The notes under the pieces are model-generated. The model saw nothing but the letters and a program-made list of their open reading frames with translations. It searched no databases and had not been told where the DNA came from. Source: Malus domestica (Eukaryota > Streptophyta > Magnoliopsida > Rosales > Rosaceae). From it: 64,000 nt of DNA. The translations under genes were made by a program, and so were the position numbers. This document shows, in pieces, positions 35,969-46,569 of the stretch (the first letter of the stretch is position 1; the number at the start of each line of letters is the position of its first letter). The DNA lies in NCBI RefSeq assembly GCF_042453785.1, contig NC_091668.1, positions 3,674,501-3,738,500 of the forward strand. The letters are read 5' to 3'.

Positions 35969-37014
35969 ATATATGTTTCCATAAGTTAGCAATCGCATAG
36001 CCCTTCTGTTAATATTTTTAACGTCTAACTGACAAAAGGACTAGGATTGCTAACTTATAAATAATAAAATAGCAACCAAATTTGCAGAAAATAAAACACA
36101 GTGATCAAAATCGATCTTAAACACAAACACGGTAACCAAAATGTTCTTTAATCCATTTCTTTTATTTTGGAGGATCTGTAATATCAGGGCCGGTTTAAAT
36201 GTCTGTATGACACAAAACAATTTTTTTTTTTTGTCGAACACAAAACAATTAGATTTATGATTAATTCCCCATAAACCAAAATATACATACACAAAGTAAT
36301 TTCCCTTTTCTCTACTTGTCTGACTTCTAGCCACATATCTTTTTGTCATGTGTGTAAAGGATCCATTATCATTGACAGCATTCATTTGTAAAAAGAACTA
36401 TTAATAAACACACAGATGAACTCGTGAGTCATGAAAGATGCTTAAAGATGATAAAACCCTATCTAGCTAGTTACAACATCATGCAGCATGCATGCCTTCC
36501 TAGGACGAACCAAATAAATAATGAACTCATCTTACTCATCTTTGATCCCTCACTGTATATGAGGAACTCGTGTGCTGTAACAGAAAAGAAAAAGGAAAAA
36601 CATTTCGATCATCGTCTAGAGAAAATTGCAACAATTACGTACGATTACTAGTCTTATGTATAAAGCATCCGCATGCGGGTTTTTCCCTGAGGTTTTCGAA
36701 CTTGAGACCTTTTCAATTACACATAAAGTGTTGAAATACATATACAGATAGAGATATATAGGGTGGGAAAACGCAGGGCCAAGTGCCGGAGGCAATGGGA
36801 CCTGCTGGCCGGAGAGGGTAGCAAGCAAAGCATAAAGTGGTGGCAAGCAAAGCATAAAGTGGTGGCTGTGTGATCATGCTGATGCTGACAGAGGTGGGGG
36901 ATATATTACGTACAATGGCAACGCACCAAAAAAGTCATGATCCCCCACAACATAATTTTCTCAATGTTCCCTGGCCCCTACTCCCCCTATGTAGTCACAG
37001 TCTCCACCTGATTG

Positions 37015-37133
37015 ATCTCATTGTAGACTATGTCTTACAATAGGCTAGCAATAATGTAGCTTGACGATAATCAAATATAAGACCTCTCACTTATAAGTGA
37101 TGAGAAATATCATTAGACCTAGTATTAAGTGAC
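37015..37133 (-). repeat. Truncated tRNA-derived SINE, copy 3
   Basis: CTTACAATAGGCTAGCAATAATGTAG, then AGACCTCTCACTTATAAGTGATGAG, then TTAGACCTAGTATTAAGTG match the SINE family of 7745-7913. The A-tail side is missing. Confidence 0.6.
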
Positions 37134-38550
37134 AGCTAATCCTATCAAGTCAATCCAAATCTACAATTTATACTTCCTCAATCAAGTGTTAACTATCTTA
37201 TTTCTAGTATTCAGCAACAAAGCATGTGTCGATTCTACCACTTACCAACTAGTTTTACGACTAAAACTCGCATGCGACCTATTTCATACACCCATATCTC
37301 TCTATTCTCTCCATCTATCAACCATGCATGCAGTATGTTTCGTACACTTCTATCTCTGTCTCTTTTCTTGTGTTTTCTGGTTAACCCCCTACGAAAATTC
37401 AATTGGCAGCTTTTTAAATCTGGATTTCTTAGTTCATACAGCTTTTGGAAAACGAAAGTTAGCTTTCCTTCCCTACACAACCAAAACCCAGCTCAAAAAA
37501 ATCTGGCAAAATCTATTTTGTTTTTTAAAGGCTGTGTAGCATTATTTGCCTATCATTTATGATATTGATAGCAAAAAAATGTTTAGATCATGGAATATAT
37601 CACTACATCAGCAAGAGCTACATGATTAAGACCTTACAAAGTATATGCCCTAATCGTGCTTGAAATCTCTTTTAAGTGGATTACATAGATTCAAGAAGCA
37701 TGTTTAAGTGGAGAAGTGGGATTCCTACATAAATAATTATGGTAGTTTGAAATTGGACACACCATCAATGAGATCACTGGGCAAGTGATGCAAGTTTTGC
37801 TGCCACTTTAACCACCAATTGCCTATTCCTTTCTATCCTTATACAATGATTGTTGTCATTATCATTGGATACACACAATCTAAATTTCCGACCAATTAAC
37901 TTAGTGGGATTTTACTGTGGCTTCAGGTATGGACCCAAGCATGAAGCAAAACCTTAAAGCAGAAGAACGATGTACGAGTGCATTATTATTACGACATCCT
38001 AAGCAACCGACACAAAGATGTGTAAATATTTTTTCTACTTAATATTGTAAATGATAGTGGTGCATTCGTTTCATGTAAGTTGATATGCTAAAACAATGTA
38101 TTTGTTAGACTTTGCCTTGTAATGGAATTCAATGTGAAATAGTAAAAAGTGTTTAGTTACATCATTCACCCAAAACATTCCGTTCTAGAAACATCATTAG
38201 TGTAGGTTAGAATAACAAGTATATATTCCTCACCCCACATCTCCAAAAGTAACGAGTACAAATTACTGTTATTAGTTGAATTATGTTCTTCAGGTACCCC
38301 CACTCTTATCAAGGTAATAAGTTAATTGATCTCTTCAAATTAAGAAATTCTAATCCATTTTAGTACAATATTGACAATTTTAATCATTGGACAACATAGT
38401 GACCAAAAATAAATACAATGAAAATGGTTATTGGCCAACAGAAGTTGATTACTTCAGCAATAGGCACCACCTATTTTATTCTTTTTTTCTTAATTATATT
38501 GGAGCACTACTATATGTTGCTTTATTCTAAATTTTAAAAAGGTGTAACTG

Positions 38551-38778
38551 GACTCGTTTGAAATTACTTTTAAAATAACTGAAAATACTTTTAAAATAAC
38601 TGCTTTGGGAACCAATCCTTGAAAAAATGGAAGTGAATCCTAAAAAAACGCTTGAAGTGATTCCTGCAAGAAGTATATAATTGGTTTTTTTTGTAGAAAA
38701 CACTTAAAGTGCTTTTGGAACACAAAAACAATTCACCAAAATTGTTTTCAGTCAATTTAAAAGTACCTAAAACGAGTA
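38551..38778. mobile_element. hAT-like MITE, copy 1 of three
   Basis: Starts GACTCGTTTGAAATTACTTTTAA and ends AAAAGTACCTAAAACGAGT, an inverted pair. The interior has AACTGAAAATACTTTTAAAA and AAGTGCTTTTGGAACACAAAAA. The same plan occurs at 43051-43275 and 45678-45857. Confidence 0.65.
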
Positions 38779-39454
38779 TTATATAGCTTTACATCGATGG
38801 ATATCTTAATAAAATTGTTACAATTTAAACTTCCAAATAAATAAAATGGTTAAAATGGTCATCTAATAGTATTGTTCCATCGTCAGACTCTTGTGCATTC
38901 AATTTTTAGATAATGAATCTGAACCACACATCATGGCAAAGTTTTATTTTGATCAATAATTTAGAGTATTTAAACTCACAATCTAATGAATTTAAATATT
39001 TTACTACTAAATATGACAAGAAAACGTTAATAAATGTCCTTGGATCTTCTTCAATTTATTCCGTTCAACAGCTGAAAATAAAGAATGTTGTGTAAGAGGT
39101 AAAAAAGAGTATCGATAGCACCACCCAATATATATCCATATCTTGGCCCCAAGAACCATTAGTTCATATATTTTTAAGAAAACTAATGAAAAATGCTTGA
39201 AAACTTTGAGTTTTAACAAAGGGCAAAATAAAGGGTAAAGTGAATAGTATCATGATTGATTTTTTAGTGTAAAAATGTGATTTTTCATTAAAGTAAAAGT
39301 ACCAAGAGTTTTTCGTTAAAATTCCCAATATTTTTTAGACCCATAAACCCTTAATGCTCCATCGGCATGATCCAACCGTGAAGTACACACAACCAAAAAA
39401 GGCCATTAATCCGTGACACCATTGGAGGAGTAGAAACACATACTTTACCTCCGC
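38779..39454. other. Upstream region of the GLUTAMINE DUMPER gene
   Basis: AT-rich and without a credible ORF. The last 150 bp is the likely promoter of the plus-strand gene that follows. Confidence 0.4.
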
Positions 39455-39462
39455 TATAAATA
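39455..39462 (+). promoter_or_regulatory. TATA box of the GLUTAMINE DUMPER gene
   Basis: TATAAATA, 105 bp upstream of the ATG at 39567 and preceded by CTCCGC. The distance leaves a 5' leader of about 75 bases. Confidence 0.65.
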
Positions 39463-39566
39463 CCGTAACTCACCACCTCCGTTTTCATTAGCTCAAATTT
39501 CCTCACCTTCTTTACATCTACTCAAAAACCTTCCTAATTTCCAAAACTCCAATTAAAAACAAAAAT

Positions 39567-40154
39567 ATGAGAACTGTAATTGCCTTCTCTACTGCAATTC
39601 CGGCAACGAAATCCCCACTGGAATCATCACTGCCGCCAACTCCTACAACCATGGGGCAGCAGCAGCGCTCGCCGTGGCATTCTCCGGTGCCCTACCTCTT
39701 CGGAGGCCTGGCGGCGATGTTGTGTCTGATTGCTTTTGCTCTGTTGATCCTGGCATGCTCTTACTGGAAGCTTTCGAGTCGGCTGGAGGACAGAGAAGGC
39801 GGCGAGGGTGACTTGGAGAGCGGCGACGACGAGAAAGGCGACAGGTCGAATAAACCAGTGAAGGTGTTCGAGGAGAAGATTTTGGTTATCATGGCGGGGA
39901 ATGAGAACCCCACTTTCTTAGCCACGCCGGTTTCGGTTTGCTCGAAAGCTGCTTCTTTCGGCGGCGGCGATGAGAAGGTGGTGGACGGTCAGGGCATGAG
40001 TAAAGACGGAGAGAACGAGGAGATTTCTGAAAAAGTGAAAGAGGAAACGGGGTCCCATGATCACGAAGAACCCGAAAATATTCGAAACCGAGACGATGAA
40101 TCGGAGACTCAGCCGAGGAGATTACAAGAAGAAGTCCAACATGAAAACCAGTGA
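39567..40154 (+). CDS. GDU: GLUTAMINE DUMPER (GDU) family protein
   Basis: Single-exon gene of 195 residues. GDUs are plant-specific single-pass membrane proteins that stimulate amino-acid export, acting with the ubiquitin ligase LOG2 (established for Arabidopsis GDU1). Residues 35-48 (SPWHSPVPYLFGGL) and the membrane segment 43-66 (LFGGLAAMLCLIAFALLILA) match the family consensus. The signature VIMAG is at 107-111, inside EEKILVIMAG, followed by NPTFLATPVS. The C-terminus is acidic and Lys/Glu-rich. I chose the first Met; Met29 (MGQQQ) is an alternative start nearer some relatives. A displaced copy of part of its 3' region lies at 44285-44378. Length is slightly above Arabidopsis GDUs (about 100-160). 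Confidence 0.95.
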   Translation: MRTVIAFSTAIPATKSPLESSLPPTPTTMGQQQRSPWHSPVPYLFGGLAAMLCLIAFALLILACSYWKLSSRLEDREGGEGDLESGDDEKGDRSNKPVKVFEEKILVIMAGNENPTFLATPVSVCSKAASFGGGDEKVVDGQGMSKDGENEEISEKVKEETGSHDHEEPENIRNRDDESETQPRRLQEEVQHENQ

Positions 40155-43050
40155 GCTCAACTCAGCTTGCTCTGTTTCAGTTTTGGCATGTTTACGAGAG
40201 AGAGAGAGAAAGAGTGCTTTGTTCTTTCTTTTTTCGGTCTCCTATGTTGTCGTTTTTTCTTTTTTCTGGTGGGGTTTTTGGGGAATTTTTATGTTTTTGA
40301 TCCGAAAATGTAAATTTTTGATGAGATTTATTAGTTTTGATGAGATTTAACATTAAAATATAATTAACTAGTTGATGTTAGAGGTTTTTGTTCTTGTCTT
40401 CCCATATTAATTTCTTAATTAGTGGCGTATTGTACTAATTAAGAAGGATCATTTATCTTTCTTTGCCTTTCTTCCCCACGCATTTTTTCAAACATAGGAA
40501 AGGTATGGGTTTGGAGCACAAGAAGTTCTAATGATGTTGAGTTTCATCTTGACATCTTGAGTTCAAATATCATGAGCAACAATGGCACAAAATTAGGAAC
40601 ATAAAACAAAACTAGTTACCCATCGAAACCATATTATTTAAATCTTCGCTTTGAATACCACTAACTCAAACATTATGGGAATGAAATTGGTATAAAATGT
40701 TGTATAAAGAAAAAAATATATAATAGGAAAAGGAATAAAGCAAAAAATGAAGAAGTTCTCAGAATGAGTGCAACTAGAACATCTAAGCACCGATTTCTCA
40801 AGTCTATCATGCACATATAATATTTTGTAAATAATCAAAAATACTGATACATTACATTCCCGTTACATAAGTTATTAATGAAAAAATGGTACACCTCCCA
40901 ACTTCTAATTCGATGCCTAGAAATTTTAAGGTTGGCTTTGTTCGACCTAAATAGTTAAAACGAACTGTGCTAACCTGGAAAAATCATGGATCAAAGTTTT
41001 TGTTTACTTGAACCTCAAGGAATCTTCTGCACGCTACTAACCCTTATGCATATGTTAGGCATGAAGGAATTCCTTGTATTTATGTTGGGCCTGAAATTCA
41101 CATTTTCGGTCATGTTAATGTTTGGACCCGATTTTGCTTGACTTGGCCCATATACTATAAGTTGTTGGATGAGAGAAATATTAAGGATCATGATTGGCTT
41201 CCGGATAAAGGTTGAATTAATCGCATAATCTATCTAGATTCAGAGTCTTAGTTGAAGACGACGAGACTTGATGGTGATAAGGTTTCGGGCGAGAACAAAT
41301 CTGAGTATGTTTAAAGAATATGCCTAGAAATTGGAATATATCAGAATTTTACAACTAAGCAGACTTGATCATCACAAAATTGCAGCATAGAGAGGGTCAT
41401 TCAACTTAACACATAAACGCAAATGTGCTACACAAAACCTTGCTCTACGTGAAACTTTCTCACACCTCTGATAAAAATACTAACTTGCTGAACCTAATGC
41501 AAACAATCTTGAACTTAGTAGTGAATTGAATAGCCTTGTCTTCATATACTAAAACTCTAGGCCGAGAGTGCTCCTTACTCAGTCGTTGTCGCTCAGTGCA
41601 GAAGTCATCAATGCGCTCTACACCACACCACCACATCCATTTTACTCGTTCGACCAAGCTCGGTCATAAGTTGGTACAACCGCATTTACAAAACTCATCA
41701 ATTGTTCGACCTGCACCCCACGTAAGTTTTGTAATTTCTAAGGTCAATAACCGCATAAAAGAACTCCACAACTCACATGGAAATCTTCTAAGACCATCTC
41801 CAAATGAAATGTCAAAAATGTTACATAGACATATAACTGTAACAAACGACGTACCAATTACTTCAACTAAGATGTCAAAGTTGACATGGAAAAAAGGTTA
41901 AGATGATATGGACAAAGAGATGTCAAATTTGAAACTGCCTTTAAATATGGTTTTTGCTATTTCCAAATACATTCCACTAGCCTTACATTAAATGTTAGCA
42001 TATTTAATTATTATTTTATTATTTTTAAACTAACAAAAACTTAATTTTTATTATTTTTGTTTAAAAGAAACATAAATAAAACAATAAATTTTAACATATC
42101 AGATGAAGAAAAACAAATATTAATAATATATCAAATTATCAATTCAACGATCTTTTGAATTTGACGTCTCTTCTGAAAAAGTGCTTAAGTGAACGCATGT
42201 TGTAGTAAGACTGCAAGGCTGCGTTTGACAAGTTGGATGGGGGCATTCAGACTGGAGCACGAGAAAGCTGAGGTCAGACTTGGCTACATTCTTGGGAGGC
42301 ATGAGAGAGATACACGCGTAAGTGTCTGATTGGGTTCGGGTCCATTGGAAAGCTACGCGTGGGCACGAGCCGTTGAATTGTCCGGCGCGGCGCCACGCGA
42401 AGGCGCGTCCCCTCATTAATCATGATATCGTGATTACAGATTACAGTTCACACAGTTCACAGAAGTCAGGTGTACATTTGTAACTGTAGGCGTGCAGGTA
42501 CAATATTCTTACTGGAGTGTGGTCCATTAAGTAGGTAGAGGGCCGGACCAACAAATAAAAACCAGTAGCCCAATTGGGCTATTAGAAAGAAATCACATTA
42601 GGCCCGACCCGAATACAAAATTCGTCCCTCGACTTGGATTTTTTTTAATTTTTTTTAATTTTTATCAAACTGAATTTTACTTGAAATTGGTGGATGCAAA
42701 ATTAGCTCTTAGAATATGGATTACAAAGAAAAGAAATTTTTTTATTTACATTTTTAGAATATATAATTATGAATTTTACTTCAACCAGGGAGATGTGATT
42801 TTAAAATTTTATTTCACTTTTTCTTTAAATGACGGAGTCCACTCTCTGAAAGTGTAATTTATATTTTTCAACCAAGATAAAAATTTTATATTATATCCAA
42901 CGAAGAGCTTTCCAATCAAGGAAAAAAATATAAAAAAACCCATTTCAAAGCATTTGAAATCTCACATTGGCCATTGGAGATGCTCGTCTAATTGTAATTC
43001 TCTTCGCACTCTCAGAATAAAAAAAACAATATTGGCAGAAAATGATTAAG
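40155..43050. other. Intergenic stretch
   Basis: The first 200 bp is the GDU 3' UTR, including a (GAGA)n run at 40196. No gene is seen after that. The open frames at 41536-41901 and 42144-42416 carry no recognisable motif. Confidence 0.45.
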
Positions 43051-43275
43051 AGCTCGTTCGAAAGTATTTTTAAAATGGTTGAAAGCGTTTTTTATAAAAA
43101 TATTTTTTGAACCAATTTTTAGTAAAAATAAAATTGAATCTTAAAAAATGACTTGAAATGCTTCTTATAAGGAGCACACAACTAATGATTATTGCAAAAA
43201 GTATTTTAAATGTTTTGGAACCCAAAAATATTTTATCTACTTTCAATCATTTTAAAGCATTTCTAAATAAGCCCC
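43051..43275. mobile_element. hAT-like MITE, copy 2 of three
   Basis: Starts AGCTCGTTCGAAAGTATTTTTAA and ends CATTTCTAAATAAGCCCC. The interior GGTTGAAAGCG, ATGACTTGAAATGCTTCTT and TTTTGGAACCCAAAAATATTTT matches copies at 38551 and 45678. It ends 300 bp before the Cys-rich peptide gene. Confidence 0.65.
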
Positions 43276-43521
43276 AAATTCAAAATTTCGAATGCTCGTC
43301 TAAGAAAATAAATGTACATTTCTTATTAGGTAGTAAATCTATATAGCAATCTCATTAAAAGCAAGCACAATTTATTGCCACTAAAATTCGAATCCAAAAA
43401 TTGCAAAAGTAAAAAAAGTCAAACTCAAAAAATTCCAATTACAATTGGCAGTTACAAAAATATTAAATGTGTTTCCAAAAAAGACTGACAGTGTGAAATG
43501 ATGTTATCACCTTTTTCTGGG

Positions 43522-43529
43522 TATATAAG
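43522..43529 (+). promoter_or_regulatory. TATA box of the Cys-rich peptide gene
   Basis: TATATAAG, 54 bp before the ATG at 43576. The spacing fits a very short leader. Confidence 0.6.
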
Positions 43530-43575
43530 GAAGAATAATGTAGCACTCTTGAATGCTACATTGACAAAGACAAAG

Positions 43576-43988
43576 ATGAAGGGGCAGGCTTTCTTCTCTC
43601 TGCTTATAGTCCTCCTCTTGGTTTTCTCTAATGGTAAATAGAATTCTCCTATCTTCGTTTCGTACACGATTATACTCCAAACTACTTTAATTTATGAAAA
43701 AATGTATTCCAAATTCAAGTTCAAGGACAACAGACGCACTGCATTTTTGAAATCCCGTCATCTGTTTGAGAGAAATTACATTAATTAATTACGTGTTTAA
43801 CCATGTTTTAACATCTTCTTGTTTGCGGATTAGGTACATTGCAAGGAGAGGCAGAACAATCATGCTCCAAGTCCATCCCTCTCGAGGGTTGCTCAAAAGA
43901 GGAATGTGTCTTGGAATGCGTTAGACTAATTGGCGTAAGTATCAACGGTTGCTGTATCGATGAACATACATGTTGTTGCATAGAATAA
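43576..43988 (+). CDS. Small secreted cysteine-rich peptide (defensin-like/LCR-type)
   Basis: Two exons, 43576-43633 and 43834-43988, joined through a GT-AG intron that splits a Gly codon, giving 70 residues. Residues 1-20 (MKGQAFFSLLIVLLLVFSNG) are a clear signal peptide. The mature part holds nine Cys: SCSKSIPLEGCSKEEC, then VLECVRLIG, NGCCIDEHTCCCIE. The exon split right after the signal peptide is standard for plant DEFL/LCR and related small Cys-rich secreted peptides. Spacing is not that of the canonical eight-Cys defensin (no clear CSxx..GxC), so the subfamily is open. Possible roles (antimicrobial, signalling) are inference. A polyadenylation-like AATAAA lies at 44094. A TATA box at 43522 supports transcription. 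Confidence 0.75.
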
Positions 43989-44149
43989 TGTATTTTTCTC
44001 CATCATCGACCGAGGAAGTAATCGATAAGGTAGAAACTAAGAGCTGATAGAGTAAATGATTATGTCTAAAATGTTATTTCGACTTATCAATGAATAAAAT
44101 TCGGCTCAAAAGCTTGCTCATGTGTTTTTTATTTTATTTTATTTAAATA

Positions 44150-44275
44150 CAAAGGTATATTTATGCAATTGGGTGGGCGAATTGTTCGAACCGCCATCAA
44201 TGAGATTCAAACTTAAAACCTCTTAGTTACAGGTTATAAGTGAAGAAAAATATCACTCGACTTTAGTGCTGAGTT
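44150..44275 (-). repeat. Partial SINE, copy 4
   Basis: GAGATTCAAACTTAAAACCTCTTAG, TAAGTGAAGAAAAATATCAC and ACTTTAGTGCTGAGT match the 7745-7913 family in reverse, with more divergence. Confidence 0.5.
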
Positions 44276-44284
44276 ACTCTCATA

Positions 44285-44378
44285 TGATGAATCGGAGACT
44301 CAGCCGAAGAGATGTAAATTTTTTATGTTTTTGATCCGGAAATGTAAATTTTTTTTGAGATTTATTAGTTTTGATGAA
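44285..44378 (+). pseudogene. Displaced fragment of the GDU gene 3' end
   Basis: 44287-44313 (ATGAATCGGAGACTCAGCCG plus AAGAGAT) matches the GDU coding sequence at 40097-40123. It is joined directly to sequence matching the GDU 3' UTR at 40287-40344 (TTATGTTTTTGATCC.GAAATGTAAATTTTT and GAGATTTATTAGTTTTGATGA). The 160 bp between these in the parent is absent here. Confidence 0.8.
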
Positions 44379-44509
44379 TCGGGTAAATGTTTTTGCCCGA
44401 TTCCCCTTTTTCTAGTATCGCTTATGTCCAAAGAAATGGTTGCACCCAAACAATTCAAAAAAATAATCTTATTCGAGGATGCATAGCAAATGCAACAATG
44501 TTTTTGCAC

Positions 44510-44600
44510 TAGACTAAGGGGAGGGGAGAGTTTGAACCCGGACGCAGTGGATTTAAGATAAAATCTTATTCACCAAGACAATCCACCCACTAGCTAACAA
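44510..44600 (-). repeat. Partial copy of the second SINE family
   Basis: GGGGAGAGTTTGAACCCGGACGC and TTATTCACCAAGACAATCCACCC look like the B-box and A-box regions, in reverse, of the family at 8229-8399. Confidence 0.4.
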
Positions 44601-44635
44601 ACGCAACAATTAAACTTCGTCAACAAACGCTTTGA

Positions 44636-45112
44636 TTACTTCTTACCAGAAACTTCATCCGGGGTTTTGGTAGTCATCTGATCGACTGCATGAACTGTGT
44701 TCTGAAGCTCCTCCCATATGGCTTTGTACACCATCCTCTGCCTATTTACAGCCGACTGTCCCTCGAACAACGAGGAGACAACATCAATGACCACATGTCG
44801 GCCATCCCCACTCAGATCTTCTACGCTAACGGATTCAGCATTTAGCTCCTCCTTGATCTTTTTCTTCATGGACTCTATGAGGGGGGAGTCGATGGAGCCA
44901 GCATTGCCCACGCTCGAGGATCGAGGACTGAATCTCCTCACACCACCATATTCCAGTCTCATATTCCTCCTGTTTTCATTGCTGATTGCTCTATGGTGCA
45001 GCAATACCAACTGTGTTTGCCTTGGTTGAGAAAATAAGGATGGTAGAGCTCGACTAAGGAAGCAGGAGGCTAATAACACGTACGGACGCACCATCATTGA
45101 CTTCACCGCCAT
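44636..45112 (-). CDS. BOLA4: BolA-like protein, organellar (BOLA4-like)
   Basis: One coding exon, 158 residues. BolA proteins pair with monothiol glutaredoxins in iron-sulfur cluster handling and redox control. Arabidopsis BOLA4 is dual-targeted to plastid and mitochondrion. Residues 1-50 are basic and Ser-rich without acidic residues until about 46, which fits a transit peptide. The BolA domain spans about 76-148: [20 protein letters not shown], then [40 protein letters not shown] and [16 protein letters not shown]. The His of GDGRH and the family His of VHAVDQMT are present. A 5' UTR exon ending in CCGCGAG before GTCAGT at 46141 is likely, which puts a long leader intron and the MITEs at 45.3-45.9 kb inside the transcript. 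Confidence 0.92.
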   Translation of the reverse strand: MAVKSMMVRPYVLLASCFLSRALPSLFSQPRQTQLVLLHHRAISNENRRNMRLEYGGVRRFSPRSSSVGNAGSIDSPLIESMKKKIKEELNAESVSVEDLSGDGRHVVIDVVSSLFEGQSAVNRQRMVYKAIWEELQNTVHAVDQMTTKTPDEVSGKK

Positions 45113-45339
45113 TTTTCCCTTTCTACACTTCTACTTGTAACCCTAAATCTCTAAGCTACGTATGGTTGCACTCCGTTCTTATGCAACAATTGGGCACCTA
45201 CACGAATATGATGGTGCAAATTAAAAATGCAAAGAATAAATCATATAACATCAAGTTTTGCTAAACCAATTTTATATGAACATTACTCCCTGCAAGTTCG
45301 AATAACAGTCAATATTAAACCATACTGGGATTGCTGATT

Positions 45340-45677
45340 GCTTCTGAAAGCGCTTCTAACTATGTTTGGCAGAAAAACATAAAAGTGCTTTTACCCATAA
45401 TCTCTTTTTGAAGAAGCACTTGGAATTTTAATACGAAACTCAACATGTTTGTAATACAAGCTCTTATGAGCTTATGAGCAGGTTTCCTACAGAAGCATTC
45501 CCAAACAATCACCTTATAATCTGTTTCGAACTGCTTTTAGAATGCTTAAAAGCGCTTTTAGATAACCAACTAAAAGGGCTTCTTTTAGCATTTGGCATAA
45601 GTGCTTTCAAGAGAAGCACTTCCAAACTGCCCTTAAACTACACAATCTCCAACAAGTTGCAAAAGGGTCCAAATTTT
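45340..45677. mobile_element. hAT-like MITE remnant in the BOLA4 leader intron
   Basis: GAAAGCGCTTCTAACTATGTTTGG at the left and AGAAGCACTTCCAAACTGCCC at the right look like opposed termini. Between them are AAAAGTGCTTTTACCC, TAAAAGCGCTTTTAGAT and AAAAGGGCTTCTTTTAGC. Confidence 0.5.
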
Positions 45678-45857
45678 GGCTCACTTGGAAGTGCTTTTAA
45701 AATAACTGAAAGTGTTTTGGTGAAATTATTTCTAGGTTCCAATAGCACTTGAAGTGTTTCTACAAGGATTCACTTACATTTTAACTAATATTGGTTCCAA
45801 AAGCACTTTCATCAACAGTGCTTGGAGTCATTTTAAATATACTTCCAAACGAACCCT
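45678..45857. mobile_element. hAT-like MITE, copy 3 of three
   Basis: Starts GGCTCACTTGGAAGTGCTTTTAA and ends ATACTTCCAAACGAACCC, forming inverted termini. The interior AACTGAAAGTGTTTTGG, GGTTCCAATAGCACTTGAAG and GGTTCCAAAAGCACTTTC matches the copies at 38551 and 43051. Confidence 0.7.
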
Positions 45858-46140
45858 CTATCATTAGCTATAAACCTGTACCAAATGAAATTATCATTTA
45901 CCATGTGTTGCTGAATCCTTCAACTAAATTCACATTAATCTTCAAAACTCACACTACCAAATCCAGTGATTAACCTATTTAACCATATTCAATTAAATCT
46001 TGAGTAAACCCAGCAAAAGCAATCCGCTATTGAAGCCGTAAAACACTAAAATCAAAAGGAAATTCCACAGCAGAGGTTAAAATATGAAACTCTACAGCAA
46101 TTCGTAGGTTTTATTTACAGAGTCAGAGAAATTTACTGAC

Positions 46141-46220
46141 CTCGCGGTTTGAATACTCTCAATGAGAGAGAGAGGTTGGGAGGAACGGAGCGGCAGAGCA
46201 AACAAGAGGAACGAATGAGG
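46141..46220 (-). promoter_or_regulatory. Likely 5' UTR exon of BOLA4
   Basis: Read on the minus strand: GCTCCGTTCCTCCCAACCTC, a CT-rich stretch, ATTGAGAGTATTCAAACCGCGAG, then the donor GTCAGT. The pyrimidine-rich leader followed by a strong donor is typical of a plant 5' UTR exon. The acceptor before the ATG at 45112 is not resolved. Confidence 0.5.
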
Positions 46221-46387
46221 GGAAAAAAGTTCGTTAGGGATTTTCAAGGGTAATTATGTAATTTTAAAAAGAATAATGGAATATTTACTAGCAATTTGAT
46301 CTGAGCTGTTTAATTTTCTTTAGGTACAAATCCGACGGTACAGTCAATAACTACGTCATCTAAAACATATGCTTCCACATATGCCAA

Positions 46388-46569
46388 TTAGTATTACGGT
46401 CTAATAGTATTTATCTTCACTTGTAAATGAGAGGTTTTAGGTTCAATTTTCGCCAAAAATGAATTTAAACCACATTATTGTTAACCCATTATGAAGCTAA
46501 GCTCATCCACTTCCCCATAATATATATATATATATATAATATCGTTTGTTCAAAAAATAAAAAATAAAA
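46388..46569 (+). repeat. tRNA-derived SINE, copy 5
   Basis: ATTACGGTCTAATAGTATTTATC (A-box region), CTTGTAAATGAGAGGTTTTAGG, a B-box-like GGTTCAATTTTCG, ATGAATTTAAACCACATTATTG, TATAATATCGTTTGTTC and an A-rich tail. This is the copy that shows the whole structure best. Confidence 0.7.

Larger units (their letters stand above)
32859..38550. other. Gene-free 5.7-kb stretch
   Basis: I find no convincing coding region on either strand. It contains an LTR remnant (35690-35968), a SINE piece (37015-37133), a (GT)n run at 34241-34258 and an (AT)n run near 34806. The tandem phrase GTGGCAAGCAAAGCATAAA occurs twice at 36821-36856. All open frames are short and without recognisable motifs. Confidence 0.5.
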
